A stretch of 64,000 nt of DNA from Bathynomus jamesi (lineage: Eukaryota > Arthropoda > Malacostraca > Isopoda > Cirolanidae). Under the pieces are notes generated by a model. That model was given only the letters and a program-made list of their open reading frames with translations, did no database searches and had not been told where the DNA came from. Positions 10,519 through 20,949 of the stretch are shown one piece after another. The DNA lies in contig JAJOZX010002577.1 of NCBI GenBank assembly GCA_023014485.1, positions 413,501-477,500 of the forward strand. Direction: 5' to 3'. The position numbers and the translations under genes are program-made. Every line of letters begins with the position of its first letter. The stretch's first letter is position 1.

Positions 10519-11830
10519 CTTGATATCTTCGAACGACGGTTCAGGATCGACTTACGATTGATTCCTGTGCAGCATCCCGCCTGATTTGCGGGATTTGGTG
10601 GAGGAGAGAGTTGGTTTACTCTCCTCCTAATCTCGTAGCTAGCTACCTGTCCATTTGACTCTTGAAATGATTGAGGGTGGTGCGCTGGACGTTCTTCACT
10701 TCTTTCGACAACGCGTTAAAACGTTTTGGGCCACATATTCTGAGAGTATTTTCCACCTTCGTTTTCATGGTCCCCAGTCCCACCTCAGCTGGAACAGTAC
10801 AGAATGTACCTCTTCTCTCATTCCAGTATGTTTCTATTTCATTTCTAAAGTTTGAGACACATCCCTCGAGTATTTTCCATATGTATATTATTGTGTATCG
10901 TTCACACCTTCTTTCCGGATAGTAGTAGCGTTTCAGGGATCGTAGTCGAGACCATTTTCACCTTTCGTTTCCTCTATCTTCGACGTACAAATCTTTTGTA
11001 TGATCTCCTCTATATCTGTATGGTCTTGCGATTGCTGAGCAATGCTCAATTATTGGTAGGACTAAACTCTTCCATAATATTAGCGTGATAGTTGCTTTTC
11101 TGCTGTGGGAGCTCCTCCAGATAATTTCCATTATTTTTCTAGCTGTTGTAATTTTAGTGTCGTAATGTTCTCTAGATTCTACATCCGATGACATTATTAT
11201 TACTCCAAAATCCCTAGTTTCGTTTATGTCACCCAGTGTTTGGTGTTATCTGTTTGTCTGCTTTGTACCCTTTATTCCGTATCATCTCGTTGTTACTAAA
11301 TCTTATAAGCTCGAATTTTCCTCGTTGAAATAACATTTTCTTCGTTGAAAAATGTTTCAATGTCGTTTTGTAATTTTTCTATGTCGACTCCAGTTGGTAT
11401 TTCCTTACCTATCTTTGTATCATTCGCGAAACACGATACGATACTGTCTTTAATATCCGCATCAATGCCCGCAGTCATTATGATAAACAGCGAGGGAGCT
11501 AATACTGTACCTCGCGGGACGGAGCTAACGACTTCAGAGATTTCAGATTTAACTCCGTTTACTACCACTCTTTGCGTTCTTTGAGTAAGAAAATTAAATA
11601 TGGATCGTCCCAACTTTCCACGCTGTATTCTTAAGTTTGTGCGCTATAATTCCAGGATCACATTTATCGAAGGCTTCAGCAAAATCGTTATATTGTATAT
11701 ATATTTTGACCTTGACACAATGTTTCCAGTATTTTCTCTTGGTGGTCTAATAACTGTGGTAGGCACGATCTTTCAGCCCTGAAGCCACGTTGGTTCGCGT
11801 TGAATATACATTGAATATATAATAGACTCT
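10519..11830 (-). pseudogene. LINE family A-like reverse transcriptase relic
   Basis: On the minus strand, starting near 11830, remnants of an RT appear in order: a segment with NDFAEAFDKCDPGIIAHKLK (about 11640-11700), then SIFNFLTQRTQRVVVNG, EVVSSVPRGTVLAPSLF and the catalytic motif as FANDTK, in which the first aspartate is replaced by asparagine (11296-11613). Then come KSLVLPIIEHCSA (10958-11194) and a C-terminal RICGPKRFNALSKEVKN (about 10700-10760). The order matches the LINE A copy at 1738-2954. It is 5'-truncated, frameshifted and lacks a full FADD, so it is dead. Confidence 0.82.
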
Positions 11831-11840
11831 TCAAAATCTC

Positions 11841-11884
<44 letters not shown>

Positions 11885-13409
11885 AGTATTATTATTATTT
11901 TGTATTTTTCTTATTTGGAAGGAGGATTTTTTTTACAATTTTAACTCTCTCTTCGGTCTTTCGTGGTAAACAAATTCATTTTTCATCCGAGGCCATTAAA
12001 GAGAAGGGAAGCTATTGTATAAAAAGGTTGCCTTCTATCTTTCTATTATCTCCTCGCTACATATTCCTTGGATTCGTTCGCGTGACTAATTTATTCATAA
12101 TTACGTCACACATTAATTTTTTTTATTATAACAAAATTAACGAAGACGCTTCTCCAATTAAAAAGGTACCGTAGCTGCGGGAGAGTTGAGTGGTACCTCC
12201 TCAGGAAGGGGATTTTAACCTACGTACAACTAAAGATGATGATGTCGTTGTTGAGCCAAGATTTGGTATGCGGCTCCGTTACGAGTCTCGAAAACTGTTT
12301 AGAAGCTAAAACTTTATACCAAATACACTCGCGCACAATCTCGAAGAGAGATTCTAGTCAGTTGGTTAGCTAAATGGCGTCGGATTTTGGAGGAATGTAA
12401 ACTGAAAAGAATTTCGTACACCGTTTTCGGGGAATGATGGATTATGAGGCTTTTAAATTAATTTTAATTTATTTGTATGTTGATGCGACGCAATGACCTC
12501 GTTCGATACTCATTTCACTGAGATAAATCAAAGTAGTGTCGCTTCCACTGGTGATGATGAACCGCGTACTTGGCAATGATGCTGCGAGCTGCTCGTATCC
12601 CGAATGAGTGTGTATGAGCGGAGCGGTGTTTCGTAAAAAAAGTGAATGAAGCCTTTGCTTTCTAACTAAGGTTTATTCTGAAAACAGTCTCGGGTTAAGT
12701 GTTAATTAAAATAAAGAATACATATGTATTTTTTTTAACATATTTTTCAGTAAAATTTAACCATCTCTGAAGTATAGATGCCTTATAGTTGCGCATAAAT
12801 TGCACTACATGGCCTCCATTCAAACTTTTGCGGTGCCCACTTTTAATCCGAAAGAAAAGGGTTTTTTATTATAGTCAAATTACTTACATTGTTCTCGCAA
12901 AATATATACTGGACAACATTTGACAAACTGCTTCAAAAACAAGATTGATTAATAATAACAATAATAATAATAATAATAATAATAGACAGATTGGTTAACT
13001 GAACGAGAGAAAATAGGAAAAGAATCAAGGAAGTTAATTTGATTCGTTGGAGTGCCGCAAAGAGTCAGTTTTGGTCCGCGCTGTTTAGTTATTCTTGACG
13101 TTGATGCCTTACACGGTCTTAGGAAGAATCTCCCAAAAACGATTTAAATTTAATGGAAAGGTTATATAAATGTTAAATATTGAACGTCGATGAATACAAA
13201 ATGTTAATATACGCTCAAATCAGACGTGGTTACATTTATTATTATAGAGCTGTGGTTTAAAAAATATGTCGATAGGTGGTTGACATTATTATTATAGTAC
13301 CAAAGACTCGAACATCGTCTGTATAGGCAGCGTGTCACCATCAGTTGAGCGAAACAAATAAAAACATTTCTTTAGGGAATTTTTAATTAAACCGAAAAGT
13401 ATTATATAC
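11831..13409. other. Intergenic, trinucleotide repeats
   Basis: (TTA)n at about 11840-11900 and (AAT)n at about 12955-12983. The rest is AT-rich with no recognised family and no long open frame. Confidence 0.55.
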
Positions 13410-13474
13410 AGGGTCTTCAAGAAAGGACTGATCATTTCTATAAGTTATACGCAATATAATTTATTGAAGACCCT
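13410..13474. mobile_element. Miniature TIR repeat
   Basis: AGGGTCTTCAA (13410-13420) and TTGAAGACCCT (13464-13474) are exact inverses flanked by TATA on both sides. At 65 bp it resembles a mariner-type end pair with nearly all the interior lost. Confidence 0.6.
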
Positions 13475-13766
13475 ATATATATATATATATATATGGCATG
13501 TTTTGATTTTTTTTCCTCTTAACCCGTCTAAAGGCTCGGTAAAAGTGGGTTTAGTGAGTTAGAAAGTTCCCTGAAGCTCTTTAGTGAGTGAATGTATAGT
13601 AGGAGGAGGAAGAGATACGCTCGGATTTGGTTTCAGAACAGTGGGAGTTATCAGATGATATGCAGAGCAGTAGTAGTGTAGGAACGGGCAGTCACAAACC
13701 TCCAATAGCGCATGCACACTTTGAAAGAAAAAAAAGAAAAAAAATATATACACACACACACACACC
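13475..13766. other. Intergenic, no gene
   Basis: A (TA)n tract, an open frame on the minus strand at 13559-13822 without recognised similarity, and an (AC)n run at about 13747-13766. Confidence 0.5.
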
Positions 13767-14047
13767 ACCTTTGGTTTGCTTCTGCCCGAATTGTTCATTC
13801 TGACAAAGGTCAAGCTTTTCACTCCACCTTAGACCTACAGTTTAACGTGGAATCCGAACCACGCCCCACCAGCAACCCAGCGTCTTAACAACTAGGCCAC
13901 CCAGGGTACCCATTTATCTATCAACCACTTTTTTTATTGTGTGGAGGGATGAACAGCTGGGTTTTGCTGCGCGCCGGCTGCCGTCACCGGGTCTCGAACC
14001 CGGGGCCGATGGATTCTTAGTCAGCGACGCTAACCACTACACCATAC
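13767..14047 (-). mobile_element. SINE-B copy 2, dimeric tRNA-derived
   Basis: On the minus strand this has tRNA-like unit 1 with A box GTGTAGTGGTTAGCGTCG and B box CGGGTTCGAGACCCGG near 14047-13985. Unit 2 has GTGGCCTAGTTGTTAAGACG near 13905. The tail with GAATGAACAATTCGGGC follows. It keeps the best first B box of the three copies. The right flank is an AC microsatellite. Confidence 0.85.
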
Positions 14048-14078
14048 ACACACACACACACATACAACACACACAATA

Positions 14079-14117
<39 letters not shown>

Positions 14118-14196
14118 ATATATATATACACACATACATATACATATATACATATACGTATACACACACACACCACACACACACATATATATATAT
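14048..14196. repeat. (AC)n/(TA)n compound microsatellite
   Basis: Alternating AC and TA tracts, with interruptions, separate SINE-B from SINE-A. The long minus-strand open frame here is a consequence of the dinucleotide repeats. Confidence 0.95.
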
Positions 14197-14199
14197 TTA

Positions 14200-14437
14200 A
14201 TGTAAAGAACAACGCTTGTATAGAAGAACGTTCCGCACAAGATGAGGAGAAAGAACGAACAAATGAAAAATGAGGTAGCCACCCGGGAATCGAACCCGGG
14301 ATCTTCCGATTGCCGGTCAGATATGCTAACCACTACACCATGGGCCTCGATTAATCAGAAGTCGTAATTCTCCTACGTACGAGCAGAAACCAATGCCCTG
14401 AGGGGGCACCTCCCGCATGTCCCACATATATACATTT
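14200..14437 (-). mobile_element. SINE-A unit, left part, interrupted by the Ty3/Gypsy element
   Basis: Read on the minus strand, a tRNA-like core carries A box GGTGTAGTGGTTAGCATA and B box CGGGTTCGATTCCCGG (about 14340-14280), followed by an A/T-rich block with TCATTTTTCATTTGTTCG. The right end CACATATATACATTT is cut by the 5' LTR. The sequence after the 3' LTR resumes the same family, which shows the LTR element inserted into a SINE-A cluster. Confidence 0.85.
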
Positions 14438-14896
14438 TGTAGTGAATACTCTTATTTTAGTTTCAAGATAAATGTTAATTTTACCGTCTTGAATTTCGGA
14501 ATAGCTATAAATTCATTTTAAATTAGTTACCCATCATAATTCAATTGTAAACCACATTAATACTAATTTTATGTATACTGTATTATTTTATTGTATGTAA
14601 ACATAATTAATTATATATCACAATTGTCAGTTAATTATTATATTCAAATAATTATTTTAATCTAATACCATGTCCATTTTGCAAATAAATAATAGAAATC
14701 CAAGGATTATATTTTCCATCCTTGGTACTGTCGCAGTTTCGCCTAACGGACTCAATACGGCTAGTGAGATAATCACTGGTTGGCACTTAACCAGCGGCAG
14801 TGCTTATGGCTACATCATCCAGGTTAACCTATACCGGATAGATGCGCTACGGTCCCAAGCCGTAGCTTGCCTAGGCCCGACGACGACGAAAACCAA
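14438..14896 (+). repeat. 5' LTR
   Basis: Starts TGTAGTGAATACTC and ends GACGAAAACCAA. It is identical to 18997-19455 except for two single-base indels. An AATAAA lies near 14683. A short open frame starting at 14670 lies inside the LTR and has no recognised product. Confidence 0.95.
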
Positions 14897-14915
14897 ATTG
14901 GTGACTCCGGAGTTG
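14897..14915 (+). promoter_or_regulatory. Primer-binding site, tRNA-Trp-like
   Basis: Directly after the LTR comes ATTGGTGACTCCGGAG. TGAC(C/T)CCG resembles the complement of a tRNA-Trp 3' end, which CsRn1-type elements use. The match is degenerate after about 8 bases. Confidence 0.5.
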
Positions 14916-14934
14916 GATTCCCCCCTTTTACCCG

Positions 14935-15090
14935 AACGACTAGGATTAGACTGTAACGTCGTTCGTGCCCATCACCCCCTTCACCCGAGCGACTAGGACC
15001 AGACTGTAACGTCGTTCGTGCCCATCACCCCCTTCACCCGAGCGACTAGGACCAGACTGTAATGTCGCTCGTGCCCTCTGCCCCTCACCC
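14935..15090 (+). repeat. 53-bp tandem repeat in the element leader
   Basis: Nearly three copies of a 53-bp unit start at about 14941, 14994 and 15047, each with GACTAGGACCAGACTGTAA. They lie between the primer-binding site and gag. Confidence 0.9.
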
Positions 15091-15184
15091 CTGCCCGTGC
15101 GCTCTGTGCCTGCGCTCGTCTCAACCTCCACTCCTTCGTTGGTAACTTGTCGTCTTGCTTGTACGTCAGCAAGCATAGGAGAAG

Positions 15185-15948
15185 ATGCCTGACGACGCTG
15201 GTGCCATCTCCCACTTGAGCGTAAAGCTCCCCGTCTTCTGGCCGGGTGATCCATTTATTTGGTTCCACCAAGTGGAATCACAATTCAACTTGGGAAGGAT
15301 CACCGCTAGCAGGACGAAATACGATCATGTTTTGTCCTCTCTACCAGCGAGCATCATCTCTGAAGTCCGTGACGTCATCGTGTCTACTTCCACGAGTGAG
15401 GACCCATACAACGATCTGAAGTCTGCCATCCTGTGCCGCACCACTGTCTCCGAGCGTGAGAAACTACATCAGTTAATCTCAAAAGAAGAACTTGGAGACC
15501 GTAAGCCACTCAAATGCTGAGGGCTATGCAGTGCGCTCTAGGCGAACGCACACAAACCTTCGATAAGGACATCTTTAGACAGTTGTTCTTGCAGAAACTT
15601 CCTCCATCAGCTCAGCGTGTCTTGGCCACTATGGATCCTGCTACTCCAGTTGATAAACTAGCAGCAACTGCCGACAAAGTAGTGGAGATTGACACAGCTC
15701 CGGTCAACAACGTGAACACACAATCGGAACTGGAGTTGAAAGTGAAAGAGTTAAGTCAACAACTCAACCACGTTTGTTCTCTGCTACAAAATCAACGGCA
15801 AAGAAGCCATTCTCGGTCAAGATTTACGAAGAGGCATCGTTCGAGTTCCGGGAAGATCTGTTTCTACCACTCGAAATTTGGAAAGAAGGCTAGGAAGTGC
15901 ATCTCCCCTTGCAATTTTTCGTCGGAAAACCCCAGCAGCGAGTCCTAA
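15185..15948 (+). pseudogene. Ty3/Gypsy gag
   Basis: Gag forms the particle that packages the element RNA. The first part (15185-15520) begins at an ATG and contains LPVFWPGDPFIWFHQVESQF, the conserved start of arthropod Gag proteins of this type, then TKYDHVLSSLP. Near 15510 the frame shifts and a second segment (15514-15948) continues with LLQ-type helical sequence, LPPSAQRVLATM and a coiled-coil-like LELKVKELSQQLNHV. The end carries a zinc motif, C-X3-H then two cysteines ([18 protein letters not shown]). The stop at 15948 overlaps the pol frame, and the frames switch around a TTTTT run near 15915. Confidence 0.88.
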
Positions 15949-17357
15949 TGGCGTCTAGTACTCGCACTGCCAACCTGTTATTCATAAAGGACAGGAACTC
16001 TGGTGTCAATTTCTTGGTCGATACCGGAGCGTCAGTCAGTGTATTCCCTCAAAAATCTGGTCATACGCACTCGGAATCTCCGCCTCTATACGCTGCTAAC
16101 GGTTCACGCATACCCACGTACGGTACTCAGTCGCGTGAACTAAACTTGGGCCTTCACCGATCCTTCAAGTGGATTTTCATCTGTGCTCAAGTGCGGCATC
16201 CCATAATCGGCGCTGACTTCCTCCAGCATTTCAAACTCCTGGTGGATCTTGACAAGCGACGCTTATGCGACCAGGCCACACTGCTTTCTGTTCTTGCCAA
16301 ACAGGTTGCCCTTCCGGACGCCTCGAACTCTGCACTTTCCCTCGTTCCCCCTAATTCCATGTACCAGTGCCTTTTCCAGCGATATCCAGGAATTCTTCAA
16401 CCGATGCAGATGGGTGATACCATTAAGCACACCATTACCCATCACATTACAACAAAAGGTCCCCCTGTGTTTGCAAAACCCAGACGTCTTGCCCCGGACA
16501 AACTGAAAGCTGCCAAATCGGAATTCCAGCTTATGATAGATCTTGGGATAATAAGACCTTCCAAAAGCAGTTGGTCCTCTCCCCTACACCTGGTCCAGAA
16601 GAAGTCAGGAGACTGGAGACCATGTGGGGATTACCGGTTTTTGAATTCGACAACCATCCCGGACCGATATCCGGTACCAAATGTCCAAGACTTTACTTCT
16701 CTTCTCCACGGCAAATCTATCTTCAGTAAAATAGATCTCGTTAAGGCTTTCCACCACATTCCCGTAGAGCCTTCGGATATTCCCAAGACTGCAGTTTGTA
16801 CACCATTTGGGTTATTCGAATTTGTGAAGATGCCGTTCGGGCTACGGAATGCTGCGCAAACCTTTCAGAGGTTTATAGATGAGGTCACCAGAGGCTTAGA
16901 CTTTGTTTATGCCTACATCGATGATTTGCTTGTGGCCAGCTCAACGGAAGAGGAACATAAGGAACATCTTTCACTCCTCTTTCAACGCTTAGAACAATAC
17001 GGTGTTACTATTAATGCATCTAAGTGTGTGTTTGCACAGCCAACCTTGGAATTTCTTGGTCACACGATTTCGCAGCACGGAATTACCCCCCTTCAGGACA
17101 AGTGTGAAGTGATAAAAAATTACCCTATGCCAAATAATCAGCGTGAGTTACGTCGGTTTCTAGGTTTGGTAAATTATTACCACAAGTTCATTAAAAACTG
17201 TGCCAGTGTTCTTGCTCCTCTACACGCTATGATCACACACAAACGCAAGGTAACGAAATTGGTATGGTGTAGCGATAGTTTACAGGCGTTCGACAATGCC
17301 AAAAATGCTATCAATAGTGCATTGTCTCTGTCATTTCCTATCAGTGATGCCCCCTAA
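15897..17357 (+). pseudogene. Ty3/Gypsy pol: protease and reverse transcriptase
   Basis: The frame starts inside the end of gag. The protease motif [13 protein letters not shown] is at about residues 35-48. RT follows: [74 protein letters not shown] and the catalytic YIDD at about residues 338-341. The connection region has [10 protein letters not shown] and [14 protein letters not shown]. The frame ends early at 17357, where a CCCCC run followed by TAAC breaks it just before the RNase H domain. All catalytic residues I can check are present. Length and order match the family. Confidence 0.92.
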
Positions 17358-17359
17358 CT

Positions 17360-18973
17360 CTGACGGTCGATGCATCAGATGTTGCGATCGGTGGAGTGTT
17401 GGAACAAACCATTAACGGTCAACAAGCACCCATCGCGTTTTACTCGAAAAAGCTGCAGCCAGCCCAAACGCGTTATAGTGCTTTCGGACGTGAACTTCTT
17501 GCTATTTACTTAAACGTGAAGCATTTTCAACATTTCCTTGAAGGCCGAGAGTTTTGTGTTTTTACCGACCACAAACCTTTGGTCACTGTCTTCAATAAAA
17601 ACAGCTGTAACCACTCTCCCAGAGTCATCAGGCAACTCGATTATATCTCGCAATTTACCACAGATATCCGCCACATCAAAGGTGTCTTGAACACTCCAGC
17701 GGATGCACTTTCAAGAATAGAGATTACTTCTGTTACCCTCAGCTCTACACTGTGGAATGCTATTGCACAGGATCAAGATAAGGATACGGAACTACAAGAC
17801 CTGCTCAGAGAAGACTCCACTCACTCACTTTCCCTCAAGAAAATGAGTATGCCAGGATTGTCTGTGCCCCTCTATTGCGACGTATCAACAGCTGCTATTC
17901 GCCCTTATGTCCCTCCATGTCACAGACAAGCAGTCTTCACGGATCTTCATAAGCCCTCCCATCCTGGTATCCGTGCTTCGCAACACCTGGTTACCTCTCG
18001 CTTTGTTTGGCCCTCGATGCGGAAGGATGTCAAACATTGGACCAAAACGTGCCTTGCCTGCCAGCGTGCCAAAGTCCAAAGGCACACCAGGTCCCCCCTT
18101 TGACGCATTTCCGCCCACATCCCAGCGATTTGAGGTAATTCATGTAGACATTGTTGGCCCTCTTCCAGTGATTCAAGGTCAACGTTATCTGCTCACCTGT
18201 CTCGACCGCTTTTCCAGATGGCCTGAAGCCATCCCACTTCCTGATATCCAAGCGGACACTGTTGCAAGAGCCTTTCTTCATGGATGGGTATCAAGATTTG
18301 GATTGCCAACAAAAGTCATCACTGACCAAGGTCGCCAATTTGAGTCTTCGCTTTGGAAGAAGTTTACCAGCTTGTTGGGTACAGTACATGCGCATACCTG
18401 TGCGTATCATCCGCAAGCTAACGGCCTCGTCGAACGCTTCCATCGCCAGCTGAAGTCATCCCTTATGTGTCACGAAGACTCCCATTGGATGGATAAGCTT
18501 CCACTCGTGTTGCTTGGTATTCGCTCTGCATTTAAGAGTGATCTGAAGACACAGCGGCTGAACTAGTCTATGGAACAACACTGCGGCTACCAGGTGGCTA
18601 CTTCACTGCAGGGGATAAGTCATGTGATCCTACGGAATTCGCTCAAACACTTTCCTCTCACATGCAGTCCCTTCAGCCTGTTCCCCCTCGATTGACTAGC
18701 CAACAGAACATCTTTGTTTCCCCAGCCCTCCAGTCTTGCACCCACGTTTTCGTTCGTGTACCTGTCCCAAAACGGCCTCTCCAATGTCCATATGACGGGC
18801 CCTATGAAGTTCTCCGACGTACGCGCAAATCATTTCTCATCCAGCGCGGTTCCAAGGTCGACAAGGTTTCTATCGATCGTCTTAAGCCTGCGTTTTTGGA
18901 ATCAACCTTAAGCGAGGTACATGTAGCTACCAAAAAGGTCCAGGGGAAATCTGTGTCGTTCGGAGCTCTTTGA
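17360..18973 (+). pseudogene. Ty3/Gypsy pol: RNase H and integrase
   Basis: After the break at 17355 the sequence resumes with the start of RNase H and runs to 18103: PIAFYSKKLQPAQTRYSAF, ELLAIYLNVKHFQHFLEGR and FTDHKPL. The integrase zinc region follows (H-X-H then C-X2-C: HPGIRASQHLVTSRFVWPSM and CLACQRAK). A frameshift in a CCCCCC run near 18095 leads into the integrase core in another frame: VIHVDIVGPLP (first D), VITDQGRQFES (second D) and GLVERFHRQLK (E). Near 18548 the frame shifts again and the C-terminus continues with YDGPYEVLRRTRKSFLI to 18973. The active-site D, D and E are all present. Confidence 0.9.
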
Positions 18974-18984
18974 ACTTCCTCTCT

Positions 18985-18996
18985 GGTGGGGGAGTG
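18985..18996 (+). promoter_or_regulatory. Polypurine tract
   Basis: GGTGGGGGAG lies immediately before the 3' LTR, where plus-strand DNA synthesis is primed in LTR elements. Confidence 0.7.
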
Positions 18997-19455
18997 TGTA
19001 GTGAATACTCTTATTTTAGTTTCAAGATAAATGTTAATTTTACCGTCTTGAATTTCGGAATAGCTATAAATCATTTTAAATTAGTTACCCATCATAATTC
19101 AATTGTAAACCACATTAATACTAATTTTATGTATACTGTATTATTTTATTGTATGTAAACATAATTAATTATATATCACAATTGTCAGTTAATTATTTAT
19201 ATTCAAATAATTATTTTAATCTAATACCATGTCCATTTTGCAAATAAATAATAGAAATCCAAGGATTATATTTTCCATCCTTGGTACTGTCGCAGTTTCG
19301 CCTAACGGACTCAATACGGCTAGTGAGATAATCACTGGTTGGCACTTAACCAGCGGCAGTGCTTATGGCTACATCATCCAGGTTAACCTATACCGGATAG
19401 ATGCGCTACGGTCCCAAGCCGTAGCTTGCCTAGGCCCGACGACGACGAAAACCAA
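18997..19455 (+). repeat. 3' LTR
   Basis: Starts TGTAGTGAATACTC. It is the same as the 5' LTR except for a deleted T in the CTATAAAT region and an extra T in the GTTAATTATT region. Confidence 0.95.
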
Positions 19456-19457
19456 CA

Positions 19458-19729
19458 ATTTTAACTGCAAACAACACACAGTATAATTAATGTAAAGAAC
19501 GACGCATGGTTTCTGCTCGTATGTAGGAGAATTACGACTTCTGATTAATCGAGGCCCATGGTGTAGTGGTTAGCATATCTGACCGGCAATCGAAAGATCC
19601 CGGGTTCGATTCCCGGGTGGTTACCTCATTTTTCATTTGTTCGTTCTTTCTCCTCATCTTGTGTGGAACGTTCTTCTATACAAGCGTCGTTCTTTACATT
19701 AATTATACTGTGTGTTGTTTGCAGTTAAA

Positions 19730-19731
<2 letters not shown>
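19458..19731 (+). mobile_element. SINE-A with perfect 48-bp terminal inverted repeats
   Basis: Arms 19458-19505 and 19684-19731 are perfect inverse copies (start ATTTTAACTGCAAACAACAC, end GCAGTTAAAAT). Between them lies a tRNA-like core with A box GGTGTAGTGGTTAGCATA (19559-19576) and B box CGGGTTCGATTCCCGG (19601-19616). The element ends in (TA)n. TIRs and an internal pol III promoter do not normally occur together. Confidence 0.85.
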
Positions 19732-19765
<34 letters not shown>

Positions 19766-20103
19766 TTGATATCGCTATGTGTATAGGATCATTTATAGGT
19801 TAATTTTTAGGAAAATAAGTTAATTTTTATTCTTTCAGTTACGAGATCTATACAAAATTTTATATGTTTTATCGATTTATTTTGAGTAACCCTGTTTTTA
19901 TTCTCGATCTTAAACATGGATTTTATGTTGGTTAGATTCGTTTAAAGAGCTCATATAAGTGTATTGATCATTATAAGTTTAATTTAGTGCTTAAATACAC
20001 CTATACTCTGTGCCTTCATACGTAACCTTACATGTACATCGGCCAAAAATTATATACTACAACTTATGGTAATAGGCCCTCTATATATATATATATATAT
20101 ATG
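19732..20103. other. (TA)n tracts and unrecognised AT-rich sequence
   Basis: A TA run at about 19734-19761 and another at about 20083-20102 enclose about 320 bp with no recognised feature. Confidence 0.6.
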
Positions 20104-20901
20104 TATAGAAACGACGTAAGTATAGAGGAGTGTTCTGCACACGAGGAAGAGAAATAACAAAAATGAAAAATAAGGCACCCGCCCGGGAATCGAACCCAGG
20201 ATCTTCCAATTGCCGGTCAGACGTGCTAACCACTACACCACGGAGCCACGATAGTCAGAAGTTGTAATTCTCCTACATAGGGCAGAAACCAATGCCTTGA
20301 GAGGGCACCCTCGCAAATCGTGAATATGTACATTTAACTGCAATGACCGCGCAGTATATTAACGTATAGAAACGACGTAAGTATAGAGGAGTGTTCTGCA
20401 CACGAGGAAGAGAATAACAAACAAATGAAAAATAAGGCACCCGCCCGGGAATCGAACCCAGGATCTTCCGATTGCCGGTCAGACGTGCTAACCACTACAC
20501 TACGGAGCCACGATAGTCAGAAGTTGTAATTCTCCTACATAGGGCAGAAACCAATGCCTTGAGAGGGCACCCTCGCAAATCGTGAATATGTACATTTAAC
20601 TGCAATGACCGCGCAGTATATTAACGTATAGAAACGACGTAAGTATAGAGAGTGTTCTGCACACGAGCAAGAGAAATAACAAACAAATGAAAAATAAGGC
20701 ACCCGCCCGGGAATCGAACCCAGGATCTTCCAATTGCCGGTCAGACGTGCTAACCACTACACCACGGAGCCACGATAGTCAGAAGTTGTAATTCTCCTTA
20801 TTTTTCATTTGTTTGTTATTTCTCTTCCTCGTGTGCAGAACACTCCTCTATACTTACGTCGTTTCTATACGTTAATATACTGCGCGGTCATTGCAGTTAA
20901 A

Positions 20902-20906
<5 letters not shown>
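20104..20906 (-). mobile_element. SINE-A tandem array with inverted end
   Basis: Units start TATAGAAACGACGTAAG at 20104, 20365 and 20627, a period of 261-262 bp. Each holds a minus-strand tRNA-like core (A box GTGTAGTGGTTAGCACG, B box GGGTTCGATTCCCGGG). The third unit breaks at about 20798, and 20799-20903 is the inverse of 20593-20697 (about 105 bp, few mismatches). The last 311 bp therefore form a complete inverted-repeat unit around a tRNA-like core. (TA)n and (TG)n flank the array. Confidence 0.88.

Positions 20907-20949
<43 letters not shown>

Larger units (their letters stand above)
14438..19455 (+). mobile_element. Ty3/Gypsy LTR retrotransposon (CsRn1-like), full length
   Basis: A 5.0-kb element bounded by 459-bp LTRs holds gag, then protease, RT, RNase H and integrase, the Ty3/Gypsy order. 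There is no env-like frame. The Gag has a C-H-C-C zinc motif rather than CCHC, as known for the CsRn1/Kabuki lineage, so I place it there with moderate confidence. The LTRs differ by two single-base indels only, pointing to a recent insertion. The flanks CATTT and CAATT are an imperfect target duplication. The coding region has about five frameshifts, three of them in homopolymers. Confidence 0.93.

Noticed and set aside
14670..14996. 108-residue open frame
   Set aside because: It lies mostly inside the 5' LTR, and an identical start occurs in the 3' LTR. No known LTR protein.
19553..19625. A functional tRNA gene (anticodon GGC by position)
   Set aside because: A and B boxes are good but acceptor stems do not pair, position 33 is not T, and copies are dispersed in the SINE-A repeat.
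20104..20906. CRISPR array
   Set aside because: Units are 261 bp and tRNA-like with no spacers. The context is eukaryotic transposon-rich DNA.
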